From assembly GCA_000583135.1 (NCBI GenBank), contig JFBG01000038.1, positions 38,696 to 102,695 on the forward strand: 64,000 nt of DNA. Reading direction: 5' to 3'. The notes beneath the pieces are model-generated. The model made no database searches. It was not told the origin of the DNA and saw only the letters and a program-made list of their open reading frames with translations. A program made the translations under genes and the position numbers. Of the stretch, positions 44,751-54,019 are shown piece by piece. Each line of letters opens with the position of its first letter. The first letter of the stretch is position 1. This stretch comes from Thioalkalivibrio sp. HK1 (GTDB lineage Bacteria > Pseudomonadota > Gammaproteobacteria > HK1).

Positions 44751-45362
44751 ATGAACACCGACCTCTACGTGAGATACAACAGGAAGAATATCCAAGACCG
44801 ACAAATCGACACGCTGATCGGTCTATCCAGAGCCTTTATTGCCGATCGGGTCGTCAACCAAGCCGAAGCGGAATGCTTGCACGCTTGGCTGGTACAAAGC
44901 AGCGACTCCAAAAACCCCATCGTCTTGAATCTGCTAAGCAAGGTGGCTCCGATGATGGAAGACGGAGAACTCGATGCCGAGGAAGCCGCCGAGCTCTTCA
45001 AACTGCTGCAAAACTTCTCCGGCGGCGAAGCCGAGCCGGACGAGGCATTCAAAACCACCCGTCTACCGGTCTGCTCCCCCGCTCCCGAAATCCATTTTCA
45101 AGGAGGCAGATTCCTATTCACCGGAACCTGCGCTTTCGGCACCAGAAAGCGGTGCCAAGAAGAAGTCGAAAGGCGAGGCGGAATCAACCTCGCAAGCGTC
45201 ACCCGCAATCTCGATTACCTGATCTTGGGCGACTACGTAACCGCCAGCTGGGCCCACGAAACCTTCGGCCGCAAGATCGAAAAAGCCATGCAATACCGAG
45301 ACGCCGGCGTACCCCTATCGATCATCACCGAAGAACATTGGCTCACCGAAGCGGGCTTGTAG
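44751..45362 (+). CDS. BRCT-domain protein
   Basis: 203 residues from the ATG at 44751, preceded by AAGGAGA. The C-terminal 90 residues form a BRCT domain: FQGGRFLFTGTCAFGTRKRC, VERRGGINLASVTRNLDYLILGDYV, FGRKIEKAMQYRDAGVPLSIITEEHW, like the BRCT domain of NAD-dependent DNA ligase. The N-terminal half is helical (QAEAECLHAWL, AEEAAELFKLLQNF) and may be a TerB-like helical domain. Stand-alone proteins of this kind are common in bacterial accessory regions; a role in DNA metabolism is plausible but unproven. Confidence 0.83.
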   Translation: MNTDLYVRYNRKNIQDRQIDTLIGLSRAFIADRVVNQAEAECLHAWLVQSSDSKNPIVLNLLSKVAPMMEDGELDAEEAAELFKLLQNFSGGEAEPDEAFKTTRLPVCSPAPEIHFQGGRFLFTGTCAFGTRKRCQEEVERRGGINLASVTRNLDYLILGDYVTASWAHETFGRKIEKAMQYRDAGVPLSIITEEHWLTEAGL

Positions 45363-45818
45363 CCAACGAAGATCGGCGCCTTCGGGCAGGCCGAACGCTT
45401 CGATCCATAGCGTCTCCAACCGAAAAACCCAGCCCAAGACATTGGAATATCAAGCCAAGCACGAGGCAAGACTTATCGAGTCTCACCGACATCGCTCACC
45501 AAATCAGTTCGAAACACGATACGATGGGTGCAATCCCGATCGCCATAATGATCTCACGAGCATCCCGATAATCTTGGTGCGCTATAAAACCGATCGACGA
45601 AAGACTATATCGGCCGGCCCACAATGACCTATTTGTGATCCCATCGAGCCAAAATCCGGATCGTCCAAAAATAGATTCGCTCGGAGCGATAAGGCTGGAA
45701 ATGACAAGGAAATTCAAAGCCCTCTCGATCGTTCGGGTTGACGCTCTCAATCGCTTTTCGCTATCATCTCCGGCAATGGCGACTTCTGTCGGCTGCCGAT
45801 AACCATGGATTGAAGGTG
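45363..45818. other. Intergenic region before the Panacea-domain array
   Basis: No recognised gene or signal. A small upstream partner of the kind seen before the second array member is absent here: stop codons lie in the frame that would overlap the start. Confidence 0.4.
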
Positions 45819-46382
45819 ATGACCGCCCCGATCAAATTCTGCTTCGCTCCCAAGAAATGCTTGCAAGCCGTTCAATGGATGCTGGTGACCGCGGATGAAC
45901 CGCTTGACTTCCACACCATACTGAAAACCGCCTATTTCGCCGACAAACGTAGGCTCAATGAGCACCGGCGACCTATTTTCGGTGATACCTATCGCGCCAT
46001 GAACTACGGTCCGATGCCGGTCGAGTTCTATCAGATGCTCAAGTGCGAGCCCTATTATCTTCAGGAGATCGAGTTGGATGAATATCCTTGGGAGCGAAAG
46101 GGCTATCGGGTGCACCTCATCGATGCCGACCGGCGCACCGAAATCCTCAATCCCACCCATCTTTCCAAGAATGACATGGATATCCTTACAGAGGAGTTCG
46201 AGCGCTGTCGAAGGATGAATTTCAATCAACGGACCGATGAGACCCATCAAATGGACTGGGTCAGAGGGTTTCGTCGCCTCGATAATCGAATGGCTTACGA
46301 AGATATGATCGCCGACGACCACCCCGATCGAGAAGAAATACTTCAGTACCTGACCGCGATGGGACACAGGTTTGTCCTTTGA
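45819..46382 (+). CDS. SocA/Panacea (DUF4065) antitoxin-like protein, copy 1
   Basis: 187 residues from the ATG at 45819 (MTAPIKFCFAPKK). The Panacea core is HTILKTAYFADKRRLNEHRRPIFGDTYRAMNYGPMPVEFYQML, the family motif being YFAD...G.Y.A..YGP.P. Panacea domains act as antitoxins against many unrelated toxins (family knowledge). A GAAGG lies very close to the ATG; GTG at 45816 and TTG at 45810 are in-frame alternatives. It is about 70% like copy 2 by eye, and no toxin gene directly adjoins copy 1. Confidence 0.8.
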   Translation: MTAPIKFCFAPKKCLQAVQWMLVTADEPLDFHTILKTAYFADKRRLNEHRRPIFGDTYRAMNYGPMPVEFYQMLKCEPYYLQEIELDEYPWERKGYRVHLIDADRRTEILNPTHLSKNDMDILTEEFERCRRMNFNQRTDETHQMDWVRGFRRLDNRMAYEDMIADDHPDREEILQYLTAMGHRFVL

Positions 46383-46469
46383 CATGAAACTTACCGATCG
46401 ACCGTCTCGCTCTTTATGGCGCAACTTGGACGGCAAGTTCATCATTCATTCAGTATGGAGGATGTGAGT

Positions 46470-46634
46470 ATGCGCTTTGAAATGCAATCTGCGACATCTC
46501 GATCCCCATATCTCGCAGGCAAATCCTTTTCGCTCGACCGATTCAGACGTTCTTTCATCTTCGAATTCGATTTTTCTTTTCCTGTCTCGTTCTATCGCAC
46601 CCACAATCGCCAACCGCCATGGGGCTCACGATGA
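46470..46634 (+). CDS. 54-residue ORF coupled to the second Panacea gene; toxin candidate
   Basis: ATG at 46470 with TGGAGGAT 7 nt upstream, one of the best ribosome sites in this region. The stop TGA overlaps the ATG at 46631 of the following antitoxin-like gene (ATGA), the classic arrangement for translational coupling. The peptide is basic with an aromatic/hydrophobic core, SFIFEFDFSFPVSFY. I recognise no family. In Panacea toxin-antitoxin pairs the toxin gene adjoins the antitoxin gene, so this is a candidate toxin, but a decayed remnant cannot be excluded. Confidence 0.45.
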   Translation: MRFEMQSATSRSPYLAGKSFSLDRFRRSFIFEFDFSFPVSFYRTHNRQPPWGSR

Positions 46635-47212
46635 TGACTCCTCCGATAAAACCTCCTCCTATCCGATTTCGCTTCGCCCCGAAGAAGTGCTTGCAAGCGG
46701 TGCAATGGATGCTGGCGAAGGTAAACGAACCGCTGGACTTCCATACTATATTGAAAACCGCTTATTTCGCCGACAAACGCATGCTCAACAAGAATTGGCG
46801 ACCGATCTTCGGTGCCACCTATCGCGCCATGAACTACGGTCCGGTACCGGTAGAGGTTTATGAAATGCTCAAGTGCGAACCCTACTATCTCTCGGAGCTC
46901 GACTTGGATGATTATCCTTGGGAACGCAAGGGATATCGAGTGAATCTCACCGATACCGATCGCCTGAACGAAATCCTCAACCCCAAAGGTCTCTCCAAAG
47001 CCGACATGAGATTCATCCAAGAAGAATTCGAGCGTAGCCGATGGATGAATTTCGACCAAAGAACGAAGGAGACTCATCAGAACGACTGGATCAGAGGAAT
47101 TCAACGCCCCGATAGCCGGATGGCTTATGAAGACATGATCGACGATGACCATCCGCACCGAGAAGAGATGATTGAAGACTTGGCTTCGATCGGAACCCGG
47201 ATTGTCTTTTGA
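46631..47212 (+). CDS. SocA/Panacea (DUF4065) antitoxin-like protein, copy 2
   Basis: 193 residues from the ATG at 46631, or 197 from the ATG at 46619; the first is favoured by the overlap with the preceding small ORF. Core HTILKTAYFADKRMLNKNWRPIFGATYRAMNYGPVPVEVYEML. The C-terminus, ETHQNDWIRGIQRPDSRMAYEDMIDDDHPHREEM, closely follows copy 1, so the two arose by tandem duplication. A likely antitoxin for a neighbouring toxin; activity is not demonstrated. Confidence 0.8.
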   Translation: MMTPPIKPPPIRFRFAPKKCLQAVQWMLAKVNEPLDFHTILKTAYFADKRMLNKNWRPIFGATYRAMNYGPVPVEVYEMLKCEPYYLSELDLDDYPWERKGYRVNLTDTDRLNEILNPKGLSKADMRFIQEEFERSRWMNFDQRTKETHQNDWIRGIQRPDSRMAYEDMIDDDHPHREEMIEDLASIGTRIVF

Positions 47213-47284
47213 TATCATCGATATCTGAAAACGACTCCTTACCGATGTCAATATCTTTTTTTGGATCCTATATTTTTACGTCTA

Positions 47285-47437
47285 TTCTCTCCAAGCAAAT
47301 GCTTGCAGACAGTGCAATAAGTACTTGTCGGATAGTATGCTTCGGGCATTATACAAGGCATATTCGATGACGATGACCCGAATCGAGAAGAGATACTCTG
47401 GTACCTGACTTCGATGGAGACATCTAATACCGCATGA
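47285..47437 (+). pseudogene. Decayed third copy of the Panacea gene
   Basis: Reading with one inserted base gives KKCLQTVQ*VLVG at 47294-47334, matching KKCLQAVQWMLVT of copy 1, with a stop in place of W. About 25 bp later, IFDDDDPNREEILWYLTSME (about 47370-47420) matches the C-terminus DMIADDHPDREEILQYLTAM. The central part of about 400 bp is missing. Thus this is a deleted and frameshifted third tandem copy. Confidence 0.8.
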
Positions 47438-47734
47438 TCCGATAATTTGACATCGGATCAAATAGAGATCATCGCCCGGGAACTCGATTGTTAATATTTT
47501 GGCATCACCGCGCGATTCACCTGCCCTTCCTCACCCACGGTCATTTTGAGAGCCATCGGTACGGACTGATGGCATTTGACCTACCTACGAAATATGGATG
47601 CCACCGGCTTGGTGCGGATGTGTATCGAGAGGCGGTACACTTGGCACGCTCCGGTAAATCACCCATTGCCATTGACTGTGCCTGAGCGTTTCCAATCACA
47701 CTGACAACCTGGTCGATATTGATCGCCTGATGCC

Positions 47735-49045
47735 ATGAACACCACCGAACTACCGCCGTCTCTTTGGGCTGCGACTGCGGTCGATGCGCCGCCGACTTCT
47801 TCGCTCGAGGGCTCCATGACGACCGATGTCGTCGTTGTCGGGGCGGGGTTTTGCGGATTGCGAGCCGCTATCGAGATCGCAAGTGCGGGGGTGTCGACTT
47901 GCGTGATCGATGCCGGGGCCATTGGCTGGGGGGCGTCGGGGCGTAATGGTGGGCAGGTCAATCCTATCGGGCACGAGCCGCCGGCGAGTATCGCCCGGCG
48001 TTGGAAGGTGGCGGTGGAAAGCGAGCGGGTGCAGCGGTACCTACGCTTCACCATCGGGGCCGCCGATGCGCTCTTCGATTTGGTGCATCGCTTGGGCATC
48101 GAGTGCGATGCCGAGCAAAATGGGTGGATCCGAGGGCTTCACAGCGAGGCGGCGGGCGAGGAATTCGAGCGCCTCTTCGATGGCTGGCAAGGCGCCGGTG
48201 CCGATTTACGCTTGCTCGAAGGCGATGAAATCGAGGGGCTCAGCGGTACCCGTAGCTATTTGCGGGGTTGGCTCGCCGCGCGCGGCGGATCGGTGCAGCC
48301 GCTGTCTTATGCAAGGGGGCTTGCGCGGGCGGCTTCGAGTGCCGGGGCAATCATCGCCACCGATACAAAGGCCTGCGAACTTACGCGTACCGGCAACCGA
48401 TGGCGTCTATCGACGGATCAGGGCGAGGTCTTCGCCGATACCGTGGTTCTTTGCACCAACGCTTATACCGACGGGCTATTCCCCAATCTAAGAGAATCCA
48501 TCGTGCCGGTGGTCAGTGTCCAATCGGCCACCCGAACGCTATCCGAAGCGCAAATAAAGGAGATCCTTCCAAAGCGGCAGACCTTTTCGGATACCCGACG
48601 CGTGATCTTCTACTTTCGCAAGACCGCCGATAATCGATTGGTCTTCGGGTCGGCGGGGAAAGACGGCGATCATCCGGGGGCGGCCGACCGCCGACGCCTG
48701 ATCGACGGGCTGCGCACCGTCTATCCGCAATTTCCCGATCTTGATATTGAATATCTTTGGGGAGGTCGCATCGCTTTGACCCTCGATCACTTGCCGCATG
48801 TCCATGAGCTCGCACCGGGGCTCATCGCCGGGCTAGGCTGCAATGGACGCGGGGTGGCGATGGCGAGTGCGATGGGTGCCGAGCTCGCCGACTGGGTATT
48901 GCACCGCGATGCGGATCGCTTGGCGATTCCGATCACTTATCCGAAGAGGATTCCGCTGCACCGCTTTCATTCCATCGGCGTTCGCGCTTTGTTGGGATGG
49001 CGCGAGATGCTGGACCGCCGCGAGGCGCGGGATCGCCGATCTTAA
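47735..49045 (+). CDS. FAD-dependent oxidoreductase (DAO family, PuuB-like)
   Basis: 436 residues. The Rossmann motif is VVVVGAGFCGLRAAIEIA at about 32-50, then the ASGRNGGQVNP block typical of gamma-glutamylputrescine oxidase-like and D-amino-acid oxidase-like flavoproteins, and the C-terminal GLGCNGRGVAMASAMGAELADWVL that closes the FAD site. It would oxidise an amine or amino acid with release of ammonium; the substrate is unknown. No clear ribosome site precedes the ATG. It is convergent with the TauABC-type importer, which may supply related nitrogen or sulfur compounds. Confidence 0.88.
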   Translation: MNTTELPPSLWAATAVDAPPTSSLEGSMTTDVVVVGAGFCGLRAAIEIASAGVSTCVIDAGAIGWGASGRNGGQVNPIGHEPPASIARRWKVAVESERVQRYLRFTIGAADALFDLVHRLGIECDAEQNGWIRGLHSEAAGEEFERLFDGWQGAGADLRLLEGDEIEGLSGTRSYLRGWLAARGGSVQPLSYARGLARAASSAGAIIATDTKACELTRTGNRWRLSTDQGEVFADTVVLCTNAYTDGLFPNLRESIVPVVSVQSATRTLSEAQIKEILPKRQTFSDTRRVIFYFRKTADNRLVFGSAGKDGDHPGAADRRRLIDGLRTVYPQFPDLDIEYLWGGRIALTLDHLPHVHELAPGLIAGLGCNGRGVAMASAMGAELADWVLHRDADRLAIPITYPKRIPLHRFHSIGVRALLGWREMLDRREARDRRS

Positions 49046-49185
49046 AGGGGAATGCGGTAGCGGAGGCTCGTCGCGGCCGTACTTGCCTTTCAAGGTGACG
49101 CTTCGGTCTCGCTCAAAAGCCCAAGGGAGCGTTATCAGCGACTCCCGGCGAAGGCCCTGACGAGAGACGAGAGATGCAAGATCGA

Positions 49186-49223
49186 CATCCTTGCCTCCTC
49201 GGATTTGCGAGGAGGCAAGGATG
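49186..49223. terminator. 16-bp perfect hairpin between convergent genes
   Basis: CATCCTTGCCTCCTCG (49186-49201) pairs fully with 49208-49223 across a 6-nt loop. It lies between the stops of the FAD oxidoreductase and the ABC permease. There is no T-run on either side, so it is not a canonical intrinsic terminator, but position and stability suggest bidirectional termination or 3'-end protection. The rest of 49046-49348 shows nothing. Confidence 0.55.
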
Positions 49224-49348
49224 CGAAAAAGACGCAAAGACGAGCGAATGACGAGAAGGCGGCGGATACAACAGCGTCAAGGGGGATGATGTCAAGGGGG
49301 AACGACTCGAAGATGACTCGGAAAAAGAATCCCGCGGATACGCCCTAG

Positions 49349-51277
49349 TCAGCCCTTGCCGCGCCACGGGATGGTCTTGCCGATGATAAATCGCATGATG
49401 AGATCCAAGATCAGGCCGAGCAATCCCATGATCAGGATCGTCACCCAGATCAGTTCGTAGTCGGATACGGTACGCGCGATATTCTCGATGAAGCCGACCC
49501 CGGTGGTGCCAGCGAGCATCTCCGCCGCCACCAATGTCCCCCAGCACACCCCGACCGATATACGAATCCCGGTGAGGATCTCCGGCAGGGCATTGGGCAA
49601 GATGACGTTGCGCATGATCTGCGCATCGGTGGAGCCCAAGGAATGGGCGGCGCGGATCTTCGAAAGCTGCACGCCCACGGCTCCGGTGCGAGCCGAGATC
49701 ACCATGATCGCGAAAGCCACCATGAACAAAAGGAATATCTTGCCGTCATCCTGGATGCCGAAGATGGTGAGGATCAACGGTGCCCATGCCAAGGGCGGCA
49801 CCGGACGATAAAGTTCGATCATCGGATCGAAGAAGGATTTGAAGAACCTCGATACCCCCATCAGCAGACCGAGCGGCACTCCCAGAAGAATGCCCAGAGA
49901 GAGCGCCACCAATACCCGGAACATGGAATCCCATATATGACCGTCGAACCACGGGATATAGCCGAGCGATACCTCGCCTTGGGCGAACGCCAGCAAGTTA
50001 TCCTTGAAGTTCGGTTCGATCGTGCCGTCGGGGCCGTGGCTTGCGTACTCGCCGGGCCAGAGATCGGCGATCCAGTCCGGGAACAGGAAGCCGACCACAT
50101 TGGCCAAGGGCAGCCACTTCCACCAAAGCAAGGTCACGCCGCGATAGCCACCACCGTTTTCGATATCGGGGTTGGCCAGCTGGACGAAGGTCGCAACGAC
50201 ATCGGTGGGCTTGGGCAGCCAACGCGCCGAGCCCTGCTCGGTGCATTGGGTACGCGACTTGACGATCCCGTCGCCCGGCAAGAACAGCGCCGACACCAAT
50301 CCGAGGCTGCCCATCGCATCGCCCATCTCCCCGTCGAGATCGGCGATCGCCGAGTTCACGCCCTGCAACGAGGCGGCGGGGAAGATCAATCCATCGTCGA
50401 GACGGCGGAAGATCCTTTCCAAAGCCTTGATGTATGCCTCGCGCTGCTCGGCGACACTCTCGTCGAAACTGCCTGCTTCGTTGGTGGATTTGAAGCGCTC
50501 GATGCGCGCCTTGATATCCTCGATCAGCGAATCGTTGGCGGCGACATGGTTGCGGATCTTGTTGAAGCGATCGGCGATGGCCTTGGCTTCGACCGCGCTT
50601 TGATCGAAGAGGATCCCTCTGCCGGTGATCGGCAAAATGGGGATCTCGGTGTAGGTCGTTCCCCATTTGGGCTGGGCCAAGGCCTCGGCCGTCGGCACGA
50701 GGCCGCCGGTTGGTTGTCTTAGGCGCTCGCCGAGCGTGCGCAGATCCGTCGCCAATGCGGTCAGCTCGTCCACCGTGCTTTGATCGAGGTTGGCGGGGTC
50801 GGAGGAGTTGACGATCAGCTGCTCGATCCCCTCGATCAAGTCTTCGATCTCCGCCTGCTCGGTGGGACCGAAGGCATCGCGCGGCAAGGTCGCGGCGAGC
50901 TCTTGGAGTTGGTCGCTGTTTCTCGATACCAGCAAGGTGGATTTGTAGTAGCGCGAGCCTATCGGCAGCGCCGCCTTGATCGGGGAGATGGATTCTTCGA
51001 GTTTCGCAACTTGGCACAACTCGTTCGCCGCTTCGGGGAAAAACGCGCGTCCCGTCCCCCACGAGTAATAGAACCAGACCAACATCAACGCGGAGATGCC
51101 GCAGACCGCCCAGTGCCATCCACCCTTGGTGCGCTGGGGATCGCCGAAGACCTCGTCCTTGTCGATCAGCGCGCTGCGCTTGCGACCGAAGTAGATCGAA
51201 GCGACAAAAGTGGCTATCAGCGCGATGATCAATATCGCGGCGATCGAGGATCGGTTATCCGATAGCCATTCAAGCAC
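49349..51277 (-). CDS. TauC/SsuC-type ABC permease with a long N-terminal domain
   Basis: 642 residues, more than twice the usual 260. The C-terminal 260 residues are a normal BPD-transport permease: MFRVLVALSLGILLGVPLGLLMG, PVPPLAWAPLILTIFGI and the EAA loop with IRAAHSLGSTDAQIMRNVILPNALPEILTG. The first 390 add two membrane helices (IAAILIIALIATFVASIYF, and WAVCGISALMLVWFYYSW) and a mostly helical soluble region of about 280 residues with EQAEIEDLIEGIEQLI and SLIEDIKARIERF, likely periplasmic. The start overlaps the 3' end of the ATPase gene by 8 nt, so it is translationally coupled. Confidence 0.88.
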   Translation of the reverse strand: MLEWLSDNRSSIAAILIIALIATFVASIYFGRKRSALIDKDEVFGDPQRTKGGWHWAVCGISALMLVWFYYSWGTGRAFFPEAANELCQVAKLEESISPIKAALPIGSRYYKSTLLVSRNSDQLQELAATLPRDAFGPTEQAEIEDLIEGIEQLIVNSSDPANLDQSTVDELTALATDLRTLGERLRQPTGGLVPTAEALAQPKWGTTYTEIPILPITGRGILFDQSAVEAKAIADRFNKIRNHVAANDSLIEDIKARIERFKSTNEAGSFDESVAEQREAYIKALERIFRRLDDGLIFPAASLQGVNSAIADLDGEMGDAMGSLGLVSALFLPGDGIVKSRTQCTEQGSARWLPKPTDVVATFVQLANPDIENGGGYRGVTLLWWKWLPLANVVGFLFPDWIADLWPGEYASHGPDGTIEPNFKDNLLAFAQGEVSLGYIPWFDGHIWDSMFRVLVALSLGILLGVPLGLLMGVSRFFKSFFDPMIELYRPVPPLAWAPLILTIFGIQDDGKIFLLFMVAFAIMVISARTGAVGVQLSKIRAAHSLGSTDAQIMRNVILPNALPEILTGIRISVGVCWGTLVAAEMLAGTTGVGFIENIARTVSDYELIWVTILIMGLLGLILDLIMRFIIGKTIPWRGKG

Positions 51278-52079
51278 GGCCCATGATCTCCTCTTCCATA
51301 TTCCATATCATGGTCAGGATCTCTTCGCGCACGGTGGCGAATTCATGGTCTTTTTTGATATCGCGCAGCGACTCGGTGAGTCCTCGTTCGGCGAAAGGCA
51401 GGGTGTATTCCTTGTGGATGCGCCCGGGTCGAGGGGCCATGACGAACAATCGCTCACCCAACAACAACGCCTCCTCCACGGAGTGGGTGATGATCAAGAT
51501 CGTCTTGCCGGTCTCCTTCCATAGTTCCAAGACCAGCGATTGCATCTTCTCCCTTGTAAGGGCATCGAGGGCTCCCAAGGGCTCGTCCATCAAGATCACT
51601 TCGGGATCGTTGATCAGACAACGCGCCAGTGCGACCCGTTGCTGCATCCCTCCGGAGAGTTGATAGGTGGGGGTGTCGCCGAAACCCTGCAGGCCGACGA
51701 TATCGAGCCACTTCTCGACCAAGACCCGGCTCTCGTCGGTCGATACCTTCTTCATACGCAAGCCGTAATCGACATTGCGCGCAACGGGCAGCCATTCGAA
51801 TAACGCCCCTTGCTGGAAAACCATGCCGCGCTCGACCCCGGGACCCTCGATCACCTTGTCGCCGAGGGTCGCCGCCCCGCTGGTGGGGTTGAGAAAGCCG
51901 GCGATCATATTGAGCAGCGTGGTTTTGCCGCACCCGGAAGGACCGAGCACCGATAACAACTCGCCCTTCTTGAGGGTGAAGTTGATATCCTTCAACGCCT
52001 CCACAACCGCACCGGTTTGTGGATTGGTGAAGGTCATATTCAAATCTTTGCAAACCAGATCCGTCATAACTTTCGTCAT
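51270..52079 (-). CDS. TauB/SsuB-type ABC transporter ATP-binding protein
   Basis: 269 residues. Walker A GPSGCGKTT, Q-loop VFQQGALFEW, signature LSGGMQQRVALAR, Walker B VILMDEPLGALDA and the switch ITHSVEEAL identify the nitrate/sulfonate/bicarbonate importer ATPase class. It energises the permease encoded immediately downstream (8-nt overlap) and works with the binding protein gene 260 bp upstream. The substrate (taurine, another sulfonate, or a nitrogen compound) cannot be settled from sequence. Confidence 0.92.
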   Translation of the reverse strand: MTKVMTDLVCKDLNMTFTNPQTGAVVEALKDINFTLKKGELLSVLGPSGCGKTTLLNMIAGFLNPTSGAATLGDKVIEGPGVERGMVFQQGALFEWLPVARNVDYGLRMKKVSTDESRVLVEKWLDIVGLQGFGDTPTYQLSGGMQQRVALARCLINDPEVILMDEPLGALDALTREKMQSLVLELWKETGKTILIITHSVEEALLLGERLFVMAPRPGRIHKEYTLPFAERGLTESLRDIKKDHEFATVREEILTMIWNMEEEIMGRA

Positions 52080-52340
52080 CCGGGTGGTTTATACGCTCGA
52101 AACGGGATCCCCGTTCGAAAGGCCTCGACATTAACCGATATCGAGTCCCTCGGCGCGGGCATCATTCTCGAAAAGGCCCGTCGGCAAAAAATCATATCCG
52201 ATCATCGTCATTATGCAAGTCGGAGATTTTCGGTGGCGACGGCTTCGGTATCGAACGAACGATTCCGAAAGGCGGGTATCGAAACGATACCCACCTTCGG
52301 AACGCTCGTCAAAGCCGACTCGACGTACACCCTTGGCCGA

Positions 52341-53312
52341 TTATTGGAGGAAAGAGCCGTCGATGGTCTTGGCGATCATCATGCCGTCCGAATCGCCGGA
52401 AAATACCAGACCGAGAGACGCCGCGGCGGCAGCAGCGATGCCGTCCTTGGAGAAGTACTGGTCGATCTGTTCCTTGGTGGACGGGAAGATGAAGTCCGCC
52501 ATCTGGGACATGGTGGTCTGCGGATCCATCCCCGACGCCGATGCGATTTTCTTGAATTCGGCATCGGTGCCTCTGAAGGCCTTGTTCGCCTCTTCGGTGG
52601 CTTCCAAGAAGGCGCGCAGCAACTCCGGCTCTTCGGTGGCGAACTTTTCGGTGACCGAAATCACGTCGAAGGAGCCGATGCCGGCTTCCACCTTCTGCTC
52701 CTTGCTCATGATCTGAACACCGACCTCGCGCGAGGCCGCGGTGGCGACGCCGCCGAATACGCAGGCCATGTCGACAACGCCGTCGGCCAGCGATTTGGCA
52801 CCGTCGGGCGGGGCCTGATCGACGATCTGCATGGTGCCGATGTCAACATTCAGATGGTCCATGTATTTGCGGAAGGCGAAGTCGGCCATGGTATTGAGCG
52901 GCACGGCCACGGTCTTGCCTTCGAGCTCGGAGGCGTTGGTGTGGTCGATCCCCAAGCCATTGCGCACGAAGCAGTCGTTGGCCTCGTAGACCACGGCGAT
53001 TCCGACCATCTTGAGCGGCGCTCCCTGCTGGATAGCGGTGACGAAGGGAGCCAAGCCTTGCGAGTAGGAGATGTCGATATCCCCGGCCAGCATCGCCTCG
53101 GTCATGGCGGTGCCGGTCGTGAAGTCGACCCAGTTGACGTCGACGCCCATGGACTTGTCATAAGACCCGTCGACCTTGGCGAGCAGATTGGGTGTGGCCC
53201 ATTCGAGAAAGAAGGCGACATTGACCTGATCGGCGGATTGAGCCGTGGTGCCGATGCCGAGGGAGGCGGCCACACCGACCGCTGCAAGGGTTGATCTCAG
53301 TTTGCTGTTCAC
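52341..53312 (-). CDS. TauA/NrtA-like ABC transporter substrate-binding protein
   Basis: 323 residues from a GTG at 53312, with GGAGGAAA upstream. Signal peptide up to TTAQSA, then QVNVAFFLEWATPNLLAKVDG, MTEAMLAGDIDISYSQGLAPFV, LEGKTVAVPLNTMADFAFR and VDMACVFGG, the NMT1/TauA-like type II binding-protein fold. It is the first gene of a three-gene import operon (binding protein, ATPase, permease). The ligand is unknown; the family covers taurine, aliphatic sulfonates, nitrate and pyrimidine precursors. Confidence 0.9.
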   Translation of the reverse strand: MNSKLRSTLAAVGVAASLGIGTTAQSADQVNVAFFLEWATPNLLAKVDGSYDKSMGVDVNWVDFTTGTAMTEAMLAGDIDISYSQGLAPFVTAIQQGAPLKMVGIAVVYEANDCFVRNGLGIDHTNASELEGKTVAVPLNTMADFAFRKYMDHLNVDIGTMQIVDQAPPDGAKSLADGVVDMACVFGGVATAASREVGVQIMSKEQKVEAGIGSFDVISVTEKFATEEPELLRAFLEATEEANKAFRGTDAEFKKIASASGMDPQTTMSQMADFIFPSTKEQIDQYFSKDGIAAAAAASLGLVFSGDSDGMMIAKTIDGSFLQ

Positions 53313-54019
53313 TCTTCGATTTCCTCCGGTGTAAAGAAATGTTCTTGTGGCGGCAATCTTAATCTCTTGCCGGATAATGCAATGCCCCGATTCGGTGCTT
53401 CGACTGTGCGCCTAACCGTGCACCAAGTATAACGATCTAATCCGAGAGTATGACTCAAGATTCGATGCGCGGGGTCGGCGATGATCGATCCCGCCCGAAA
53501 TCGACCTGCACCCCGAGAGCGCGTAAAGAGCCGGGGGGCGGCCGAGTGCCCGAGGCTGACCGCTCGCAACCCTCGACCCTCAGACCCGACGGGGCGATTG
53601 AGAGGGCAAGGGGTCGATTCGGGAAGACTCGCACCTTCGAGCATGAAAAGGAGAGCGACTTCGATCCGGCGATGGTCTGCAAGGGTATGATTGGCACCGG
53701 ATCGAGCGGATCGAAAAGAGACTATCGAGCGCTCGGTTTCGACGGGCTCTTGATTGATCCTTACGACCGCTTCGAACGGGACTTGGGCGATATCGGAAGC
53801 CATCGGCGAGGGTGCCGGTAGCGCGGAAGTCGGATGCAAGCCCCGGATGCAAATCTCGGATCCAAATGAGGATCTCCGGCGCCATCGAGCCGATCACCTC
53901 ATCCATCCCATCATCGACGAATATCAGCGATCGAGAACGACCACACATGACCTCGATAACGTCTCCGGCGAAAAGCCATCATCACCATGAAAGACCTGTG
54001 CCCGCCATCGACGGCGAGC
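53313..54019. other. Intergenic region upstream of the importer operon
   Basis: Only unsupported short frames. It probably holds the importer promoter and, at the right end, the broken edge of the modification-enzyme fragment. Confidence 0.4.

Noticed and set aside
47488..47685. 65-codon frame after the decayed Panacea copy
   Set aside because: No start signal and no recognisable features; it may be more decayed DNA.
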